Source of the DNA: Gastranaerophilus sp944325835
GTDB taxonomy: Bacteria > Cyanobacteriota > Vampirovibrionia > Gastranaerophilales > Gastranaerophilaceae
Length of the DNA stretch: 64,000 bases
Reading direction: 5' to 3'
NCBI GenBank assembly: GCA_963931575.1
Contig: OZ007029.1
Span: 1,736,001 to 1,800,000 of the forward strand
A program made the translations under genes and the position numbers. Shown here piece by piece: positions 9,028 through 16,270 of the stretch. Position 1 is the stretch's first letter. Every line of letters begins with the position of its first letter. The notes below the pieces were generated by a model that saw only the letters and a list, made by a program, of their open reading frames with translations, had not been told where the DNA came from and ran no database searches.

Positions 9028-9636
9028 ATGCAGCAAAATGGAGTATATGATTTATTAAGAGCACTGGAAGTTTCACTGGAAGAAGGTTTCCCTATCATTC
9101 CGGGCGCGTTCTCGGTTGTAAAAACCAAGGAAGTCGGCTCTTTAATCGAAAAAATTTATGCCTCAATTCCAACTGAAATTCAGGAAGCACGCGCATTTCT
9201 AAGACGCCGCGATGAATTACAAACGGAAGCAAGACAAAAAGCAGAAAAAATTATTGCTGATGCTCAGGAAGAAGCAGATAAACGCCTGAGCGAAGCTGAT
9301 TTTATAAAAGCACTTGAGCGCGAAGGCAACAGAATAAGAACACAGGTTCAACAAGAATGCGAAGAAATTAAACGAAAAGCTCTTGATGATGCCGAAAATA
9401 TAAGAATTCAGGCAACGGAAGATGCCATGAAAACCCGCGAAGGCGCCGAAATTTATGCAGAACAAGTTTTGACAAACCTCGAAAGAGATTTAGGACAACT
9501 TCAACAGGTTGTTAAAAACGGCCAAATCTATATGGAAAAACTTCGTTCAGAATCAACAACAGGCGGCTACGACTTAACTTACCGCGACAGAAACCGCGAA
9601 AATAAACCTCCTGTCGACACAAGCTTCACATTATAA
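9028..9636 (+). CDS. Cdv3-like (DivIVA family) coiled-coil cell-division protein
   Basis: About 202 residues, mostly one long charged coiled coil from about residue 45 to 180. It resembles my recollection of cyanobacterial Cdv3: a short globular start, a LLxxLxxSIPxEIQEAR-type segment, alternating EA and AEKIIADAQ blocks, then IRTQVQQECEEI and a closing EIYAEQVLTNLERDLGQL stretch. Cdv3 is a DivIVA-related division-site protein. Its place directly after coaD matches the order I remember from Synechocystis (slr0847-slr0848). The start may be ATG 9028 or ATG 9022; both follow AAAGG. A remote ATP-synthase b-subunit likeness comes only from the coiled coil. A terminator follows. Confidence 0.7.
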   Translation: MQQNGVYDLLRALEVSLEEGFPIIPGAFSVVKTKEVGSLIEKIYASIPTEIQEARAFLRRRDELQTEARQKAEKIIADAQEEADKRLSEADFIKALEREGNRIRTQVQQECEEIKRKALDDAENIRIQATEDAMKTREGAEIYAEQVLTNLERDLGQLQQVVKNGQIYMEKLRSESTTGGYDLTYRDRNRENKPPVDTSFTL

Positions 9637-9653
9637 AATATACAAACGAACAC

Positions 9654-9687
9654 AAAAACCTCCGGCTGCAACAGACCGGAGGTTTTT
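9654..9687 (+). terminator. Rho-independent terminator after the Cdv3-like gene
   Basis: AAAAACCTCCGG..CCGGAGGTTTTT, a 9-11 bp stem with a T run on the plus strand. Confidence 0.9.
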
Positions 9688-9741
9688 GGTTGCAAAGGTA
9701 GTTTATTTATGCAATAATTTAATCCAAAAGGCGGTTTTAAA

Positions 9742-10155
9742 ATGACTCTTAACACGGAATATCTACAAAGATGTTTAGAAACTCTCGAAAAATCTTATTC
9801 AATGATTAAAGGAGCAAAGGAAGGCTCTATTGAATACGAAATGTACCGAAACTCTCTTGTAAAAAGTTTTGAAATGACGCTCGAACAGGCCGGTAAACTT
9901 TTACGTAAAAAACTGACACCGTTTTTTGCCGGCAAAAAAGCCGTGGACAGCCTGAATTTTAAAGACCTTTTCCGTTATGCACTCAAATTCTCACTTATGA
10001 CAGAAAATGAAGTCAACCGCTGGTTTAAATACAGAGATAACCGCAACAATACTGCACACGACTATGGCGTAGGATTTGCCGAAGATACACTGCTTTTGAT
10101 TGACGATTTTATAAAAGATGTACAAAAATTTAAGGTAATGATTGAAAATGAGTAA
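9742..10155 (+). CDS. HEPN-domain protein (HI0074 family), partner of a minimal nucleotidyltransferase
   Basis: A 137-residue all-helical protein of the nucleotidyltransferase substrate-binding (HI0074) type. The HEPN signature is near residue 92-106: a conserved Arg in FKYRDNRNN followed by NTAHDY (Rx4-6H). Its reading frame overlaps the next gene by eight bases. Such pairs are known as HEPN/MNT toxin-antitoxin modules, in which the HEPN protein can act as an RNase and the MNT protein blocks it by nucleotidylation. The activity of this pair is inferred, not seen. Confidence 0.82.
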   Translation: MTLNTEYLQRCLETLEKSYSMIKGAKEGSIEYEMYRNSLVKSFEMTLEQAGKLLRKKLTPFFAGKKAVDSLNFKDLFRYALKFSLMTENEVNRWFKYRDNRNNTAHDYGVGFAEDTLLLIDDFIKDVQKFKVMIENE

Positions 10156-10456
10156 TCTTTTTATCAAACCGCAATATCTCAAGATGCTGACGGATATTTT
10201 TGATGAATATTGCCCGCGCGCTGAAATCTGGGCTTATGGAAGCCGAATAAACGGTCAGGCGCACGACGGCAGTGACCTTGATCTGGTTGTAAAAACATTT
10301 AATGCTAATAACATCAAAGCTTTCCAGCTAAAAGAAATCATAAGCAACAGCAATATTCCGTTTCTGGTAGATATACAAGAGTTTGACAATCTGCCGAAAT
10401 CGTTTCAGGAAGAAATCCTTAAAAATTATATTGTTATTTATGACAGGCAGCCATAA
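10148..10456 (+). CDS. Minimal nucleotidyltransferase (MNT), HEPN partner
   Basis: A 102-residue protein from ATG 10148. The catalytic motif of the DNA polymerase beta superfamily is present: IWAYGSRINGQAHDGSDLDL, with GS and the D-x-D pair near residues 35-50. A third acidic residue is likely in FLVDIQEFD. The gene overlaps the HEPN gene and must be made from the same message. By family knowledge it would neutralise the HEPN toxin by adding nucleotides to it. It precedes rpmG but is separated from it by a promoter at 10492. Confidence 0.83.
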   Translation: MSNLFIKPQYLKMLTDIFDEYCPRAEIWAYGSRINGQAHDGSDLDLVVKTFNANNIKAFQLKEIISNSNIPFLVDIQEFDNLPKSFQEEILKNYIVIYDRQP

Positions 10457-10491
10457 ACTTTGTCAACTTCTTATACTTTGTTTACAATTGT

Positions 10492-10519
10492 TTGCATTTT
10501 ATTTTGTTTGTTTTAGAAT
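10492..10519 (+). promoter_or_regulatory. Promoter for the rpmG-trnW-secE-nusG unit
   Basis: TTGCAT at 10492-10497, a 16-base spacer, TAGAAT at 10514-10519. The leader to rpmG is about 90 bases. Confidence 0.55.
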
Positions 10520-10613
10520 GTTACTATAAGCCGAAAAGTCAGGATGTGTTTTCTAAATACATCCGACTTAAATAGAAAAGAATTATTTAAAAACACAAAA
10601 AGGAATAAAAACA

Positions 10614-10781
10614 ATGGGTATCAAAGGAAAAAACGACAGAATGGTAGTTCTTGCCTGTGAAGAATGCAAAGAAAGAAACTACACAACAGTTAAAAACAAA
10701 AAGAATATCAAAGAACGCTTAGAGTTGAGCAAATACTGCCCGACTTGCAAAAAACACACTAACCACAAAGAAACAAAATAG
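10614..10781 (+). CDS. rpmG: 50S ribosomal protein L33
   Basis: A 55-residue ribosomal protein. It has two zinc-binding pairs, CEEC near residue 16 and CPTC near residue 43, and the typical RNYTTVKNKKN centre, so it is the zinc-binding (C+) form of L33. AAAAGGA precedes the ATG. The order rpmG, tRNA-Trp, secE, nusG, rplK, rplA is a conserved bacterial arrangement and supports the call. Confidence 0.95.
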   Translation: MGIKGKNDRMVVLACEECKERNYTTVKNKKNIKERLELSKYCPTCKKHTNHKETK

Positions 10782-10969
10782 CGGATTTTGCGTAGTGCGC
10801 CGTGTGAGTGCATGGCACGAACCCAGCACGAAATAGCGCGGAGCTAACGAACGGTAGTTTTACAAAGGTAAAACGGGAGTGAGTGGCAGCGGAGCGTGAA
10901 GCAATAATCCAAGACATTATCTTTATAGCTAATGTACAAAAAATAAACAAGGGGATACAATCCCCACAG
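10782..10969 (+). other. GC-rich structured stretch between rpmG and tRNA-Trp
   Basis: No gene. The first 130 bases are much more GC-rich than their surroundings and contain the hairpin TAGTTTTAC..GTAAAAC. The block AACGGGAGTGA followed by GGAGCG (10872-10896) recurs at 11997-12014. The last part holds the hairpin GGGGATACAATCCCC at 10951-10965, directly before the tRNA, which could be a processing or pausing site. It resembles neither tRNA nor a protein leader. Confidence 0.45.
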
Positions 10970-11042
10970 GCGTCCTTAGTTCAGTTGGTAGAACGTCGGT
11001 CTCCAAAACCGGATGTCGAGGGTTCGAGTCCTTCAGGGCGCG
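10970..11042 (+). tRNA. trnW: tRNA-Trp (CCA anticodon)
   Basis: All arms fold: acceptor GCGTCCT with AGGGCGC, D arm GTTC..GAAC, anticodon arm TCGGT-CTCCAAA-ACCGG with anticodon CCA, and T arm GAGGG-TTCGAGT-CCTTC. The discriminator is G. The 3' CCA is not encoded (ATTTT follows), so it must be added after transcription. secE follows 27 bases later. Confidence 0.95.
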
Positions 11043-11069
11043 ATTTTAAAAAGTAAAAAGGAAAATAAA

Positions 11070-11261
11070 ATGGCACAAATTACAGACGAAATCAAAACAT
11101 ACTTTAAAGGCGTTAAACAGGAATGGGGAAAAATTACCTGGCCTGAAAGACGTCAGGTCTTTGTTGAAACCTGTTTTGTCGTCGCAATCGTATTTGTGTT
11201 TACTATAGCAATTTATCTTATGGATTTAATCTACAAAGGCTTATTCGGGCTGATAAAATAA
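11070..11261 (+). CDS. secE: Preprotein translocase subunit SecE
   Basis: A 63-residue single-span inner-membrane protein that stabilises SecY. The amphipathic motif KGVKQEWGKITWPERRQV is diagnostic, followed by one hydrophobic helix (about residues 33-55). The start at ATG 11070 is set by AAAAGGA; the longer frame from 11013 only reads through the tRNA. nusG follows after 14 bases. Confidence 0.95.
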   Translation: MAQITDEIKTYFKGVKQEWGKITWPERRQVFVETCFVVAIVFVFTIAIYLMDLIYKGLFGLIK

Positions 11262-11275
11262 ATTAAAGGTGGCTT

Positions 11276-11902
11276 ATGACGAAGAATGAAAAAACAATGG
11301 AAGAACAATTGAACGAAGATAAACTTCAAGAATTAGCTGAAGAAGAAGCAAAAGCTCAGGCTAAGAAAAATAAAGCTAACCAAAAACGCTGGTATATTGT
11401 TCATACATACTCGGGTTACGAAAACAAGGTTAAAGTAAACCTTGAAAAAATGATTGAAAACCAGGGACTCGGCGACAGAATTTTCCGTATAGAAGTTCCT
11501 CAAAAAACAGTCACCCAGATTAAAGGCGGCAAAAAAACCGAAAAAGAAGAAAAAGTATTTCCGGGCTACGTCTTAGTCGAAATGATTATGGACGAAGAAA
11601 CCTGGTACGTTGTAAGACACACAACCGGTGTTGCAAAATTCGTTGGCTCTGCTAAAAAACCTATTCCGGCAAAAGACAGCGAAATTAAAAAGATTATTAA
11701 CCGCTCATCTTCTCAAACACAAAAAATTGAACTTGATGTTAAAGTCGGCGACAAAGTCAGAATTACATCAGGGCCGTTCGCAGAATTTGTTGCGGATATT
11801 ATTGAAGTTTACCCTGATAAGGCTAAACTCAGAGCAAATGTTTCAATCTTCGGCCGCGAAACTCCGGTTGAATTGGAATATAAACAAATTAATAAGCTAT
11901 AG
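11276..11902 (+). CDS. nusG: Transcription termination/antitermination factor NusG
   Basis: A 208-residue factor linking RNA polymerase to the ribosome or Rho. The NGN domain begins at RWYIVHTYSGYENKVKVN (about residue 38), with FPGYVLVEM near 100. The KOW domain follows (VGDKVRITSGPFAEF, about 157-171). The first 37 residues form an acidic and Lys-rich extension not present in short NusG proteins. GGTGG precedes ATG 11276. It is co-directional with secE; rplK follows after a long structured gap. Confidence 0.95.
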   Translation: MTKNEKTMEEQLNEDKLQELAEEEAKAQAKKNKANQKRWYIVHTYSGYENKVKVNLEKMIENQGLGDRIFRIEVPQKTVTQIKGGKKTEKEEKVFPGYVLVEMIMDEETWYVVRHTTGVAKFVGSAKKPIPAKDSEIKKIINRSSSQTQKIELDVKVGDKVRITSGPFAEFVADIIEVYPDKAKLRANVSIFGRETPVELEYKQINKL

Positions 11903-12161
11903 GTCGACTGAGTCGACAGTCATATTAGACTGGACGGCAACATTTCACCTGTGAACTAAATATAGAACCGGCTCAGCCGGACGCTGTTGCGACTGGAACG
12001 GGAGTGAAAGGAGCGAACAAATTTTCAAAAGCAATGCTTTTAAGAAAATTTGACAGGCGGTAAAACAATTTTAATTATCAGTAAAATCAATCCGCAAGGG
12101 TTGAGTAGTACAACACAATGTGGAAGGGACGCCCCCGCTATCACCACAAAAGGAGAAAACA
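11903..12161 (+). other. Structured nusG-rplK intergenic region (possible L1/L11 leader)
   Basis: The 259 bases hold no gene but several palindromes: GTCGACTGAGTCGAC (11903-11917), CCGGCTCAGCCGG (11968-11980), and a long nested hairpin from 12019 to 12051 (AAATTTTC..GAAAATTT around AAAGCA..TGCTTTT). The block AACGGGAGTGA..GGAGCG repeats the one at 10872. In many bacteria the rplKA leader mimics the L1 site of 23S rRNA and mediates feedback. I cannot tell whether that holds here or whether these are repeat elements. Confidence 0.4.
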
Positions 12162-12590
12162 ATGGCAAAAAAAGTAACAGGAAAAATTAAGCTTCAAATC
12201 GAAGCCGGAAAAGCAAATCCGTCACCTCCGGTTGGTCCTGCTTTAGGTCAACACGGTGTTAACATCATGGATTTCTGCAAACAGTTCAACGCTAGAACTG
12301 AATCTCAAGCAGGATATATCATCCCGGTTGTTATTGATGTTTACGAAGATAGAAGTTTCACTTTCGTAACAAAATCACCTCCGGCTCCTGTATTGATTAA
12401 AAAAGCTCTGGGCCTGTCAAAAGGTTCAGCAACTCCAAACAAGGACAAAGTTGGTGAAATCACTCAAGCTCAACTTGAAGAAATCGCTAAAATTAAAATG
12501 AACGACCTTAACGCAACAACGCTTGAAGCAGCTGTAGAAATGATTAAAGGTTCTTGCAGAGCTATGGGCGTTACGGTGAAGGCTGAGTAA
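12162..12590 (+). CDS. rplK: 50S ribosomal protein L11
   Basis: A 142-residue protein of the GTPase-associated centre, which binds 23S rRNA and contacts elongation factors. The signature GKANPSPPVGPALGQHGVNI is near the N-terminus, and the C-terminal RNA-binding domain ends MIKGSCRAMGVTV. The start at ATG 12162 follows AAAGGAG; the frame from 12120 adds 14 residues without a site. It is followed by rplA after 55 bases. Confidence 0.97.
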   Translation: MAKKVTGKIKLQIEAGKANPSPPVGPALGQHGVNIMDFCKQFNARTESQAGYIIPVVIDVYEDRSFTFVTKSPPAPVLIKKALGLSKGSATPNKDKVGEITQAQLEEIAKIKMNDLNATTLEAAVEMIKGSCRAMGVTVKAE

Positions 12591-12645
12591 TAACAAATGG
12601 AAGGATTTAACCAATCCGCTAACACCATGAAAGGAATTTAAACAA

Positions 12646-13368
12646 ATGAGTAAATTAACTAAAAAACAAAAGAAAATGCAAGAGATGCTCGCAGGTTTTG
12701 AACAACCGGCAAGCGCTGTTGAAACAATAAAAAAACTTAAAGAAATTTCAAAAGAAGTTTCTAAATTCAACGAAACAGTAGAATGCCACATGAGATTAGG
12801 CATTGACGTTCGTCAAGCTGACCAGCAAATCAGATCAACAATCGTACTTCCTGCCGGCCTTGGTAAAGAAGTAAGAGTTTGCGTTATCGCAAAAGGCCCT
12901 AAAGCGACTGAAGCAACTACAGCAGGTGCTGAATACGCAGGCGCTGAAGAAATTGTTGACAAAATCGCAGGCGGCTGGTTTGAATTTGATACATTGATTG
13001 CGACACCGGATTGCATGGGTATGCTCGGTAAATTAGGTCGTGTTCTCGGTCCTAAAGGCTTGATGCCAAACCCTAAAACCGGTACTGTAACAATGGATAT
13101 CGCTAAAGCTGTTAAAGATGCAAAAGCAGGTAAAGTTGAATTCAGAGCAGACAAACAAGGTATGATTCACTGCCCTATCGGTAAAGTTGAATTCAGCGAA
13201 GAAGATTTGACTAAGAACTTTGCAACACTGGTTGACGCTATTTTAAGAGCAAAACCTTCAGCAGCAAAAGGTACATTCGTTAAATCTATCTACCTTTCAA
13301 CTACAATGGGCCCTGGCTTGAAACTTGATCCTAAAAACATCGCAAACGAAGTCAAAGAACTTGTTTAG
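12646..13368 (+). CDS. rplA: 50S ribosomal protein L1
   Basis: A 240-residue protein of the mobile L1 stalk and often the repressor of its own operon. Conserved stretches include LGKLGRVLGPKGLMPNPKTG near residue 125 and the C-terminal FVKSIYLSTTMGPGLKLD. AAAGGAATT precedes the ATG. The unit ends at a strong terminator; rplJ, rplL and rpoB, which usually follow, are absent from the next 50 kb. Confidence 0.97.
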   Translation: MSKLTKKQKKMQEMLAGFEQPASAVETIKKLKEISKEVSKFNETVECHMRLGIDVRQADQQIRSTIVLPAGLGKEVRVCVIAKGPKATEATTAGAEYAGAEEIVDKIAGGWFEFDTLIATPDCMGMLGKLGRVLGPKGLMPNPKTGTVTMDIAKAVKDAKAGKVEFRADKQGMIHCPIGKVEFSEEDLTKNFATLVDAILRAKPSAAKGTFVKSIYLSTTMGPGLKLDPKNIANEVKELV

Positions 13369-13382
13369 TTGAAACAGATTAT

Positions 13383-13414
13383 AAAAAACCGCTCCTGAAA
13401 AGGGGCGGTTTTTT
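13383..13414 (+). terminator. Rho-independent terminator ending the rplKA unit
   Basis: AAAAAACCGCTCC..GGGGCGGTTTTTT, a long GC stem with a T run. It ends exactly where the reverse-strand remnant begins. Confidence 0.93.
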
Positions 13415-13551
13415 CAATGCTCTAACTTCTTAAATTCTATAGTATATCCTAATTCTTCTAAAATAACACTCAGCTCATTAAAATTTGCAGTACCTTTTTT
13501 TAACTTGGCTGACAAATTTTGAACCGAATAAGGTTTACCTTTATTATAAAT
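13414..13551 (-). pseudogene. Remnant of a small helix-turn-helix protein (C-terminal part only)
   Basis: An open stretch of 45 codons on the minus strand ends with TGA 13414-13416, but has no start before an upstream TAA at 13552. It reads SVQNLSAKLKKGTANFNEL followed by SVILEELGYTIEFKK. I recognise this pattern from small XRE-like proteins of Firmicutes and their neighbours, where NLS..LK.GT..F.E is followed by .LGY.IEF.K. The N-terminal helices are missing, so the gene is truncated. Confidence 0.5.
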
Positions 13552-13602
13552 TTAAATATGTTAAGAAAGGATAGAAATTATGAAATATACTGCATTTACT
13601 AT

Positions 13603-13764
13603 AAAGATGTTTTTGGATTTCCGCCATGGACTTATATGTCAAGTACGTTTAGCTCTATTAAGGATAAAGAAGTTTGGGCACTGGCATTTTCAGGTGGCTT
13701 TGTTCACTCACAGGTTTCCGCAGATGCAAATGGCAGTCGAGCAGTTCGTTGTATAAAACGATAA
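13603..13764 (+). pseudogene. C-terminal fragment of a DUF1566-type (Lcl/Fib_succ_major-like) surface protein
   Basis: The in-frame stretch reads FPPWTYMSSTFSS, then EVWALAFSGGFVHSQVSAD and the final SRAVRCIKR. This is the end pattern of DUF1566 domains: YWSST, a Trp-Ala strand, a Gly-Gly turn and the final VRCV/I. A formal ORF could start at 13519, but nothing upstream looks like the domain and there is no ribosome-binding site. I take it as a decayed 3' end. Together with the HTH remnant it marks a spot where foreign or surface genes were lost. Confidence 0.5.
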
Positions 13765-13795
13765 ATTTATGTTATAATAGGGCAGGAGGCAGGAC

Positions 13796-14407
13796 GTGGA
13801 AAAGGGATTATTTATAACATTTGAAGGTTGTGACGGGTGTGGAAAGACTACCCAGCTTGAACTTCTTGCGAAATACTTGCAGGATAAAGGTTATGATGTT
13901 ATCGTAACCAGAGAACCGGGTGCCAGAGGTTTAGGCGAAACGCTCAGAGAAATTCTGCTTAATTATGACGGCGAAGTTTCCTCAAATTGTGAATCCTTTT
14001 TATTCCTTGCTGACAGAGCACAGCATATTGATACAATCGTCAAGCCTGCAATAGATGCCGGCAAAATTGTTCTTTGCGACAGGCACATTGATTCCACTGC
14101 AGCGTATCAGGGATATGGCAGAGGGCTTGACATTGACCAAATAAATTATCTCAATAACATTGCAACAAGCGGGTTAAAACCAAATTTAACCCTGCTTTTT
14201 GATGTTGATACCGAAACTTCAATGGCACGCGTGGGTAAAAATAAAGACAGAATGGAAAGCGCAGGCATAGAATTTCAGGAAAAAGTCCGCAGGGGATACC
14301 TTGAACTCGCTAAAGCCGAGCCAAAACGTATTAGAGTTTTTGACTCAAGAAAAACCATAGAACAACTGCATCAGGAAGTCCTTGGCACAATTGCACCACT
14401 GCTTTAA
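13796..14407 (+). CDS. tmk: Thymidylate kinase
   Basis: Phosphorylates dTMP to dTDP with ATP for dTTP supply. The 203-residue protein has P-loop EGCDGCGKTTQ (about residues 9-19), TREPG at 41-45, the DRHIDSTAAYQGYGRG motif near 98-113, and a Lys/Arg-containing lid near residue 150. The start is GTG 13796 behind AGGAGG. TATAAT at 13773 with TTGTAT upstream gives a promoter. Its 3' end overlaps the convergent small regulator by four bases. Confidence 0.96.
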   Translation: MEKGLFITFEGCDGCGKTTQLELLAKYLQDKGYDVIVTREPGARGLGETLREILLNYDGEVSSNCESFLFLADRAQHIDTIVKPAIDAGKIVLCDRHIDSTAAYQGYGRGLDIDQINYLNNIATSGLKPNLTLLFDVDTETSMARVGKNKDRMESAGIEFQEKVRRGYLELAKAEPKRIRVFDSRKTIEQLHQEVLGTIAPLL

Positions 14408-14619
14408 ATTAATTTACTTTTCTGCTTTTCCATATATAAAGCAAGTTTTATTGCTGCCTGAAAGCAGTTTCTTACTTTCAACTTTTTAAAAACAGATTGC
14501 ATATTATCGTCTATTACGGCAACCGGAGCAAAAAGCTTTGCACCTATTTCGGCATTAGTATTGCCGTCTGCGATAAAACGCAATACGATAAACTCACTTG
14601 GCGACAACAATTTTAACAT
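14404..14619 (-). CDS. Small orphan LuxR/GerE-type helix-turn-helix protein
   Basis: A 71-residue protein that is almost only a LuxR-type HTH. It begins LLSPSEFIVLRFIADGNTNAEIGAKLF and continues to a helix matching FKKLKVRNCFQAAIKLAL. The usual recognition-helix core (S.xTVKxHxxxI) is replaced by APVAVIDDNMQSVF, so DNA specificity is probably unusual. There is no receiver or sensor domain, as in GerE. It lies between tmk (convergent) and the emrB end, without an evident partner. A second such protein occurs at 49823. Confidence 0.68.
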   Translation of the reverse strand: MLKLLSPSEFIVLRFIADGNTNAEIGAKLFAPVAVIDDNMQSVFKKLKVRNCFQAAIKLALYMEKQKSKLI

Positions 14620-14691
14620 GATTAACTCTCCTTACGGTACATCATATTATGACATAAATAGGCGCAAACGTCATTGTTTGTTTGGACAATA

Positions 14692-16245
14692 TTACAGATG
14701 AGTTAAAGGCTTTCTTTTATTTTTAAGTAAAAGAATCAACGGGATTACAATAAATGCAACGAGGCTCAATACCAGAAACGCATCATAAAACGCACTTAAT
14801 CTTGCCTGTTTTAACAGCTGTTTGTAGAGTAAAATATAAGCTTTTTTCTGTGCAAGGTACGGTGCAAAATACGTCATAAATTTTGCCTTAAACATTGCAA
14901 GGCGTGTATAGAATTGTAAATCCGTCACCCCGAGATTGTGTGTAAGGTAAGTTTGGTGAACCTGTGAAACACGCATAATAAAAGTTGTTGAAACAGAAGT
15001 CGCAATTGCGGTAATAGAGCATTTAAAAAGACTTTGCAGCCCCGCACCGTCAGGGGTTTTACGTTTTGAAAGCGTTGCAAACGAAATAGCACTGACCGGA
15101 ATAAATGTAAACGCAATACCAAATCCGAAAAGCAAGTTTATCAACTGAACGCATTCAAGAGAAGTTTCCAGTGTCATATTAGAGAACAAAAATGTAGTAC
15201 TGCCAAGGATAAATAACCCGATTGCGATTAAAATTCTGTTATCAATAACATCAGCAAGTTTTCCGACAATAGGAAGCATAACCGCGCACGAAATAACCCG
15301 CGGGAACACTGATAAACCCGACAGATACGCATTATAACCAAGTAAACTTTGGACGAACTGCGGCACAAGTAAAATAGATGAATATAACATTATATTTACA
15401 ACCGCAGCAATTGTTGTTCCGCAGATAAAGTTAACGTTTTTCAAAACCCGAATATTAACGAAAGGTTTTTTGTATTCAAGTTCCCAGACAATAAAGAAAA
15501 TCATTGCAAAAACCGAAAATCCTGTAAGCCAGCAAACCCATGTTTCATCAAACCAGTTAAACTGTTCGCCCTTGTCGAGAACGACCTGCATACTTCCAAG
15601 CCAGAGAATAATTGCAGAAAAGCCTATTACATCAAAATCCAATTTTCTTTTTGCCGGCTTAAAGTTTTCTTTGATAAAAAGTTTCACCAGAATTACCGAA
15701 ATAAAACAAAAAGGCAGATTGACGATAAAAACCCACTGCCAGGAATAGTTTTCTGTCAGGAAGCCGCCCAGAAGAGGGCCGATTAAAGGGGCAAGTATTA
15801 CGGCAAATCCGAATAAGCCCATTGCGGTTCCGCGTTTTTGCGGAAATGCCTCCAGCAAAATACTCTGACAAAGAGGCATCAGCGCACCGCCGCCAACCCC
15901 TTGAATTAAACGGGAAATAATTAATGTCATCAGATTTGGCGAGATTATACATAAGAAAGAACCCAGCATAAAAGTTATAATACAACCGTTAATCAGTCTG
16001 ACTTTACCAAAAGTTCTCAAAAGCCAGCCCGTCATCGGCAGCATTATGCCGTTTGAAATCATATAACTTGTAATAACTGTATTTGATTCATACTGCGTAG
16101 CGCCGTAATATCCGGCAATGTATGGCAGACAAACGTTTGTTCCGGAGGTCGCAACCATGGCAAAAAACGTCGGCAGCATCATTGAAAATGCCACAACATA
16201 AGGGTTTACCGGCTTTTCTTGAACTTGAGTTTGAACTTCTTCCAC
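14692..16245 (-). CDS. emrB: DHA2-family multidrug efflux MFS transporter (EmrB-like)
   Basis: A 517-residue inner-membrane proton antiporter with about 14 hydrophobic segments. The DHA2 motifs are visible: LPYIAGYYGA near residue 40, SRLIQGVGGGALMPL near 111-125 (motif with Gly-rich turn), and GPLLGGFLTENYSWQWVF near 155-172 (motif C). The start is GTG, preceded by GAGGAAAAAG. It follows the adaptor gene by 25 bases. With the adaptor and the TolC-like channel it should form a tripartite pump moving drugs or hydrophobic acids across both membranes. Confidence 0.92.
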   Translation of the reverse strand: MEEVQTQVQEKPVNPYVVAFSMMLPTFFAMVATSGTNVCLPYIAGYYGATQYESNTVITSYMISNGIMLPMTGWLLRTFGKVRLINGCIITFMLGSFLCIISPNLMTLIISRLIQGVGGGALMPLCQSILLEAFPQKRGTAMGLFGFAVILAPLIGPLLGGFLTENYSWQWVFIVNLPFCFISVILVKLFIKENFKPAKRKLDFDVIGFSAIILWLGSMQVVLDKGEQFNWFDETWVCWLTGFSVFAMIFFIVWELEYKKPFVNIRVLKNVNFICGTTIAAVVNIMLYSSILLVPQFVQSLLGYNAYLSGLSVFPRVISCAVMLPIVGKLADVIDNRILIAIGLFILGSTTFLFSNMTLETSLECVQLINLLFGFGIAFTFIPVSAISFATLSKRKTPDGAGLQSLFKCSITAIATSVSTTFIMRVSQVHQTYLTHNLGVTDLQFYTRLAMFKAKFMTYFAPYLAQKKAYILLYKQLLKQARLSAFYDAFLVLSLVAFIVIPLILLLKNKRKPLTHL

Positions 16246-16270
16246 AACTTTTTCCTCAAATACCGCTCAA

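Noticed and set aside
13519..13602. Start of an 81-residue protein upstream of the DUF1566 fragment
   Set aside because: The first 28 codons look like translated AT-rich spacer; no ribosome-binding site and no domain similarity.
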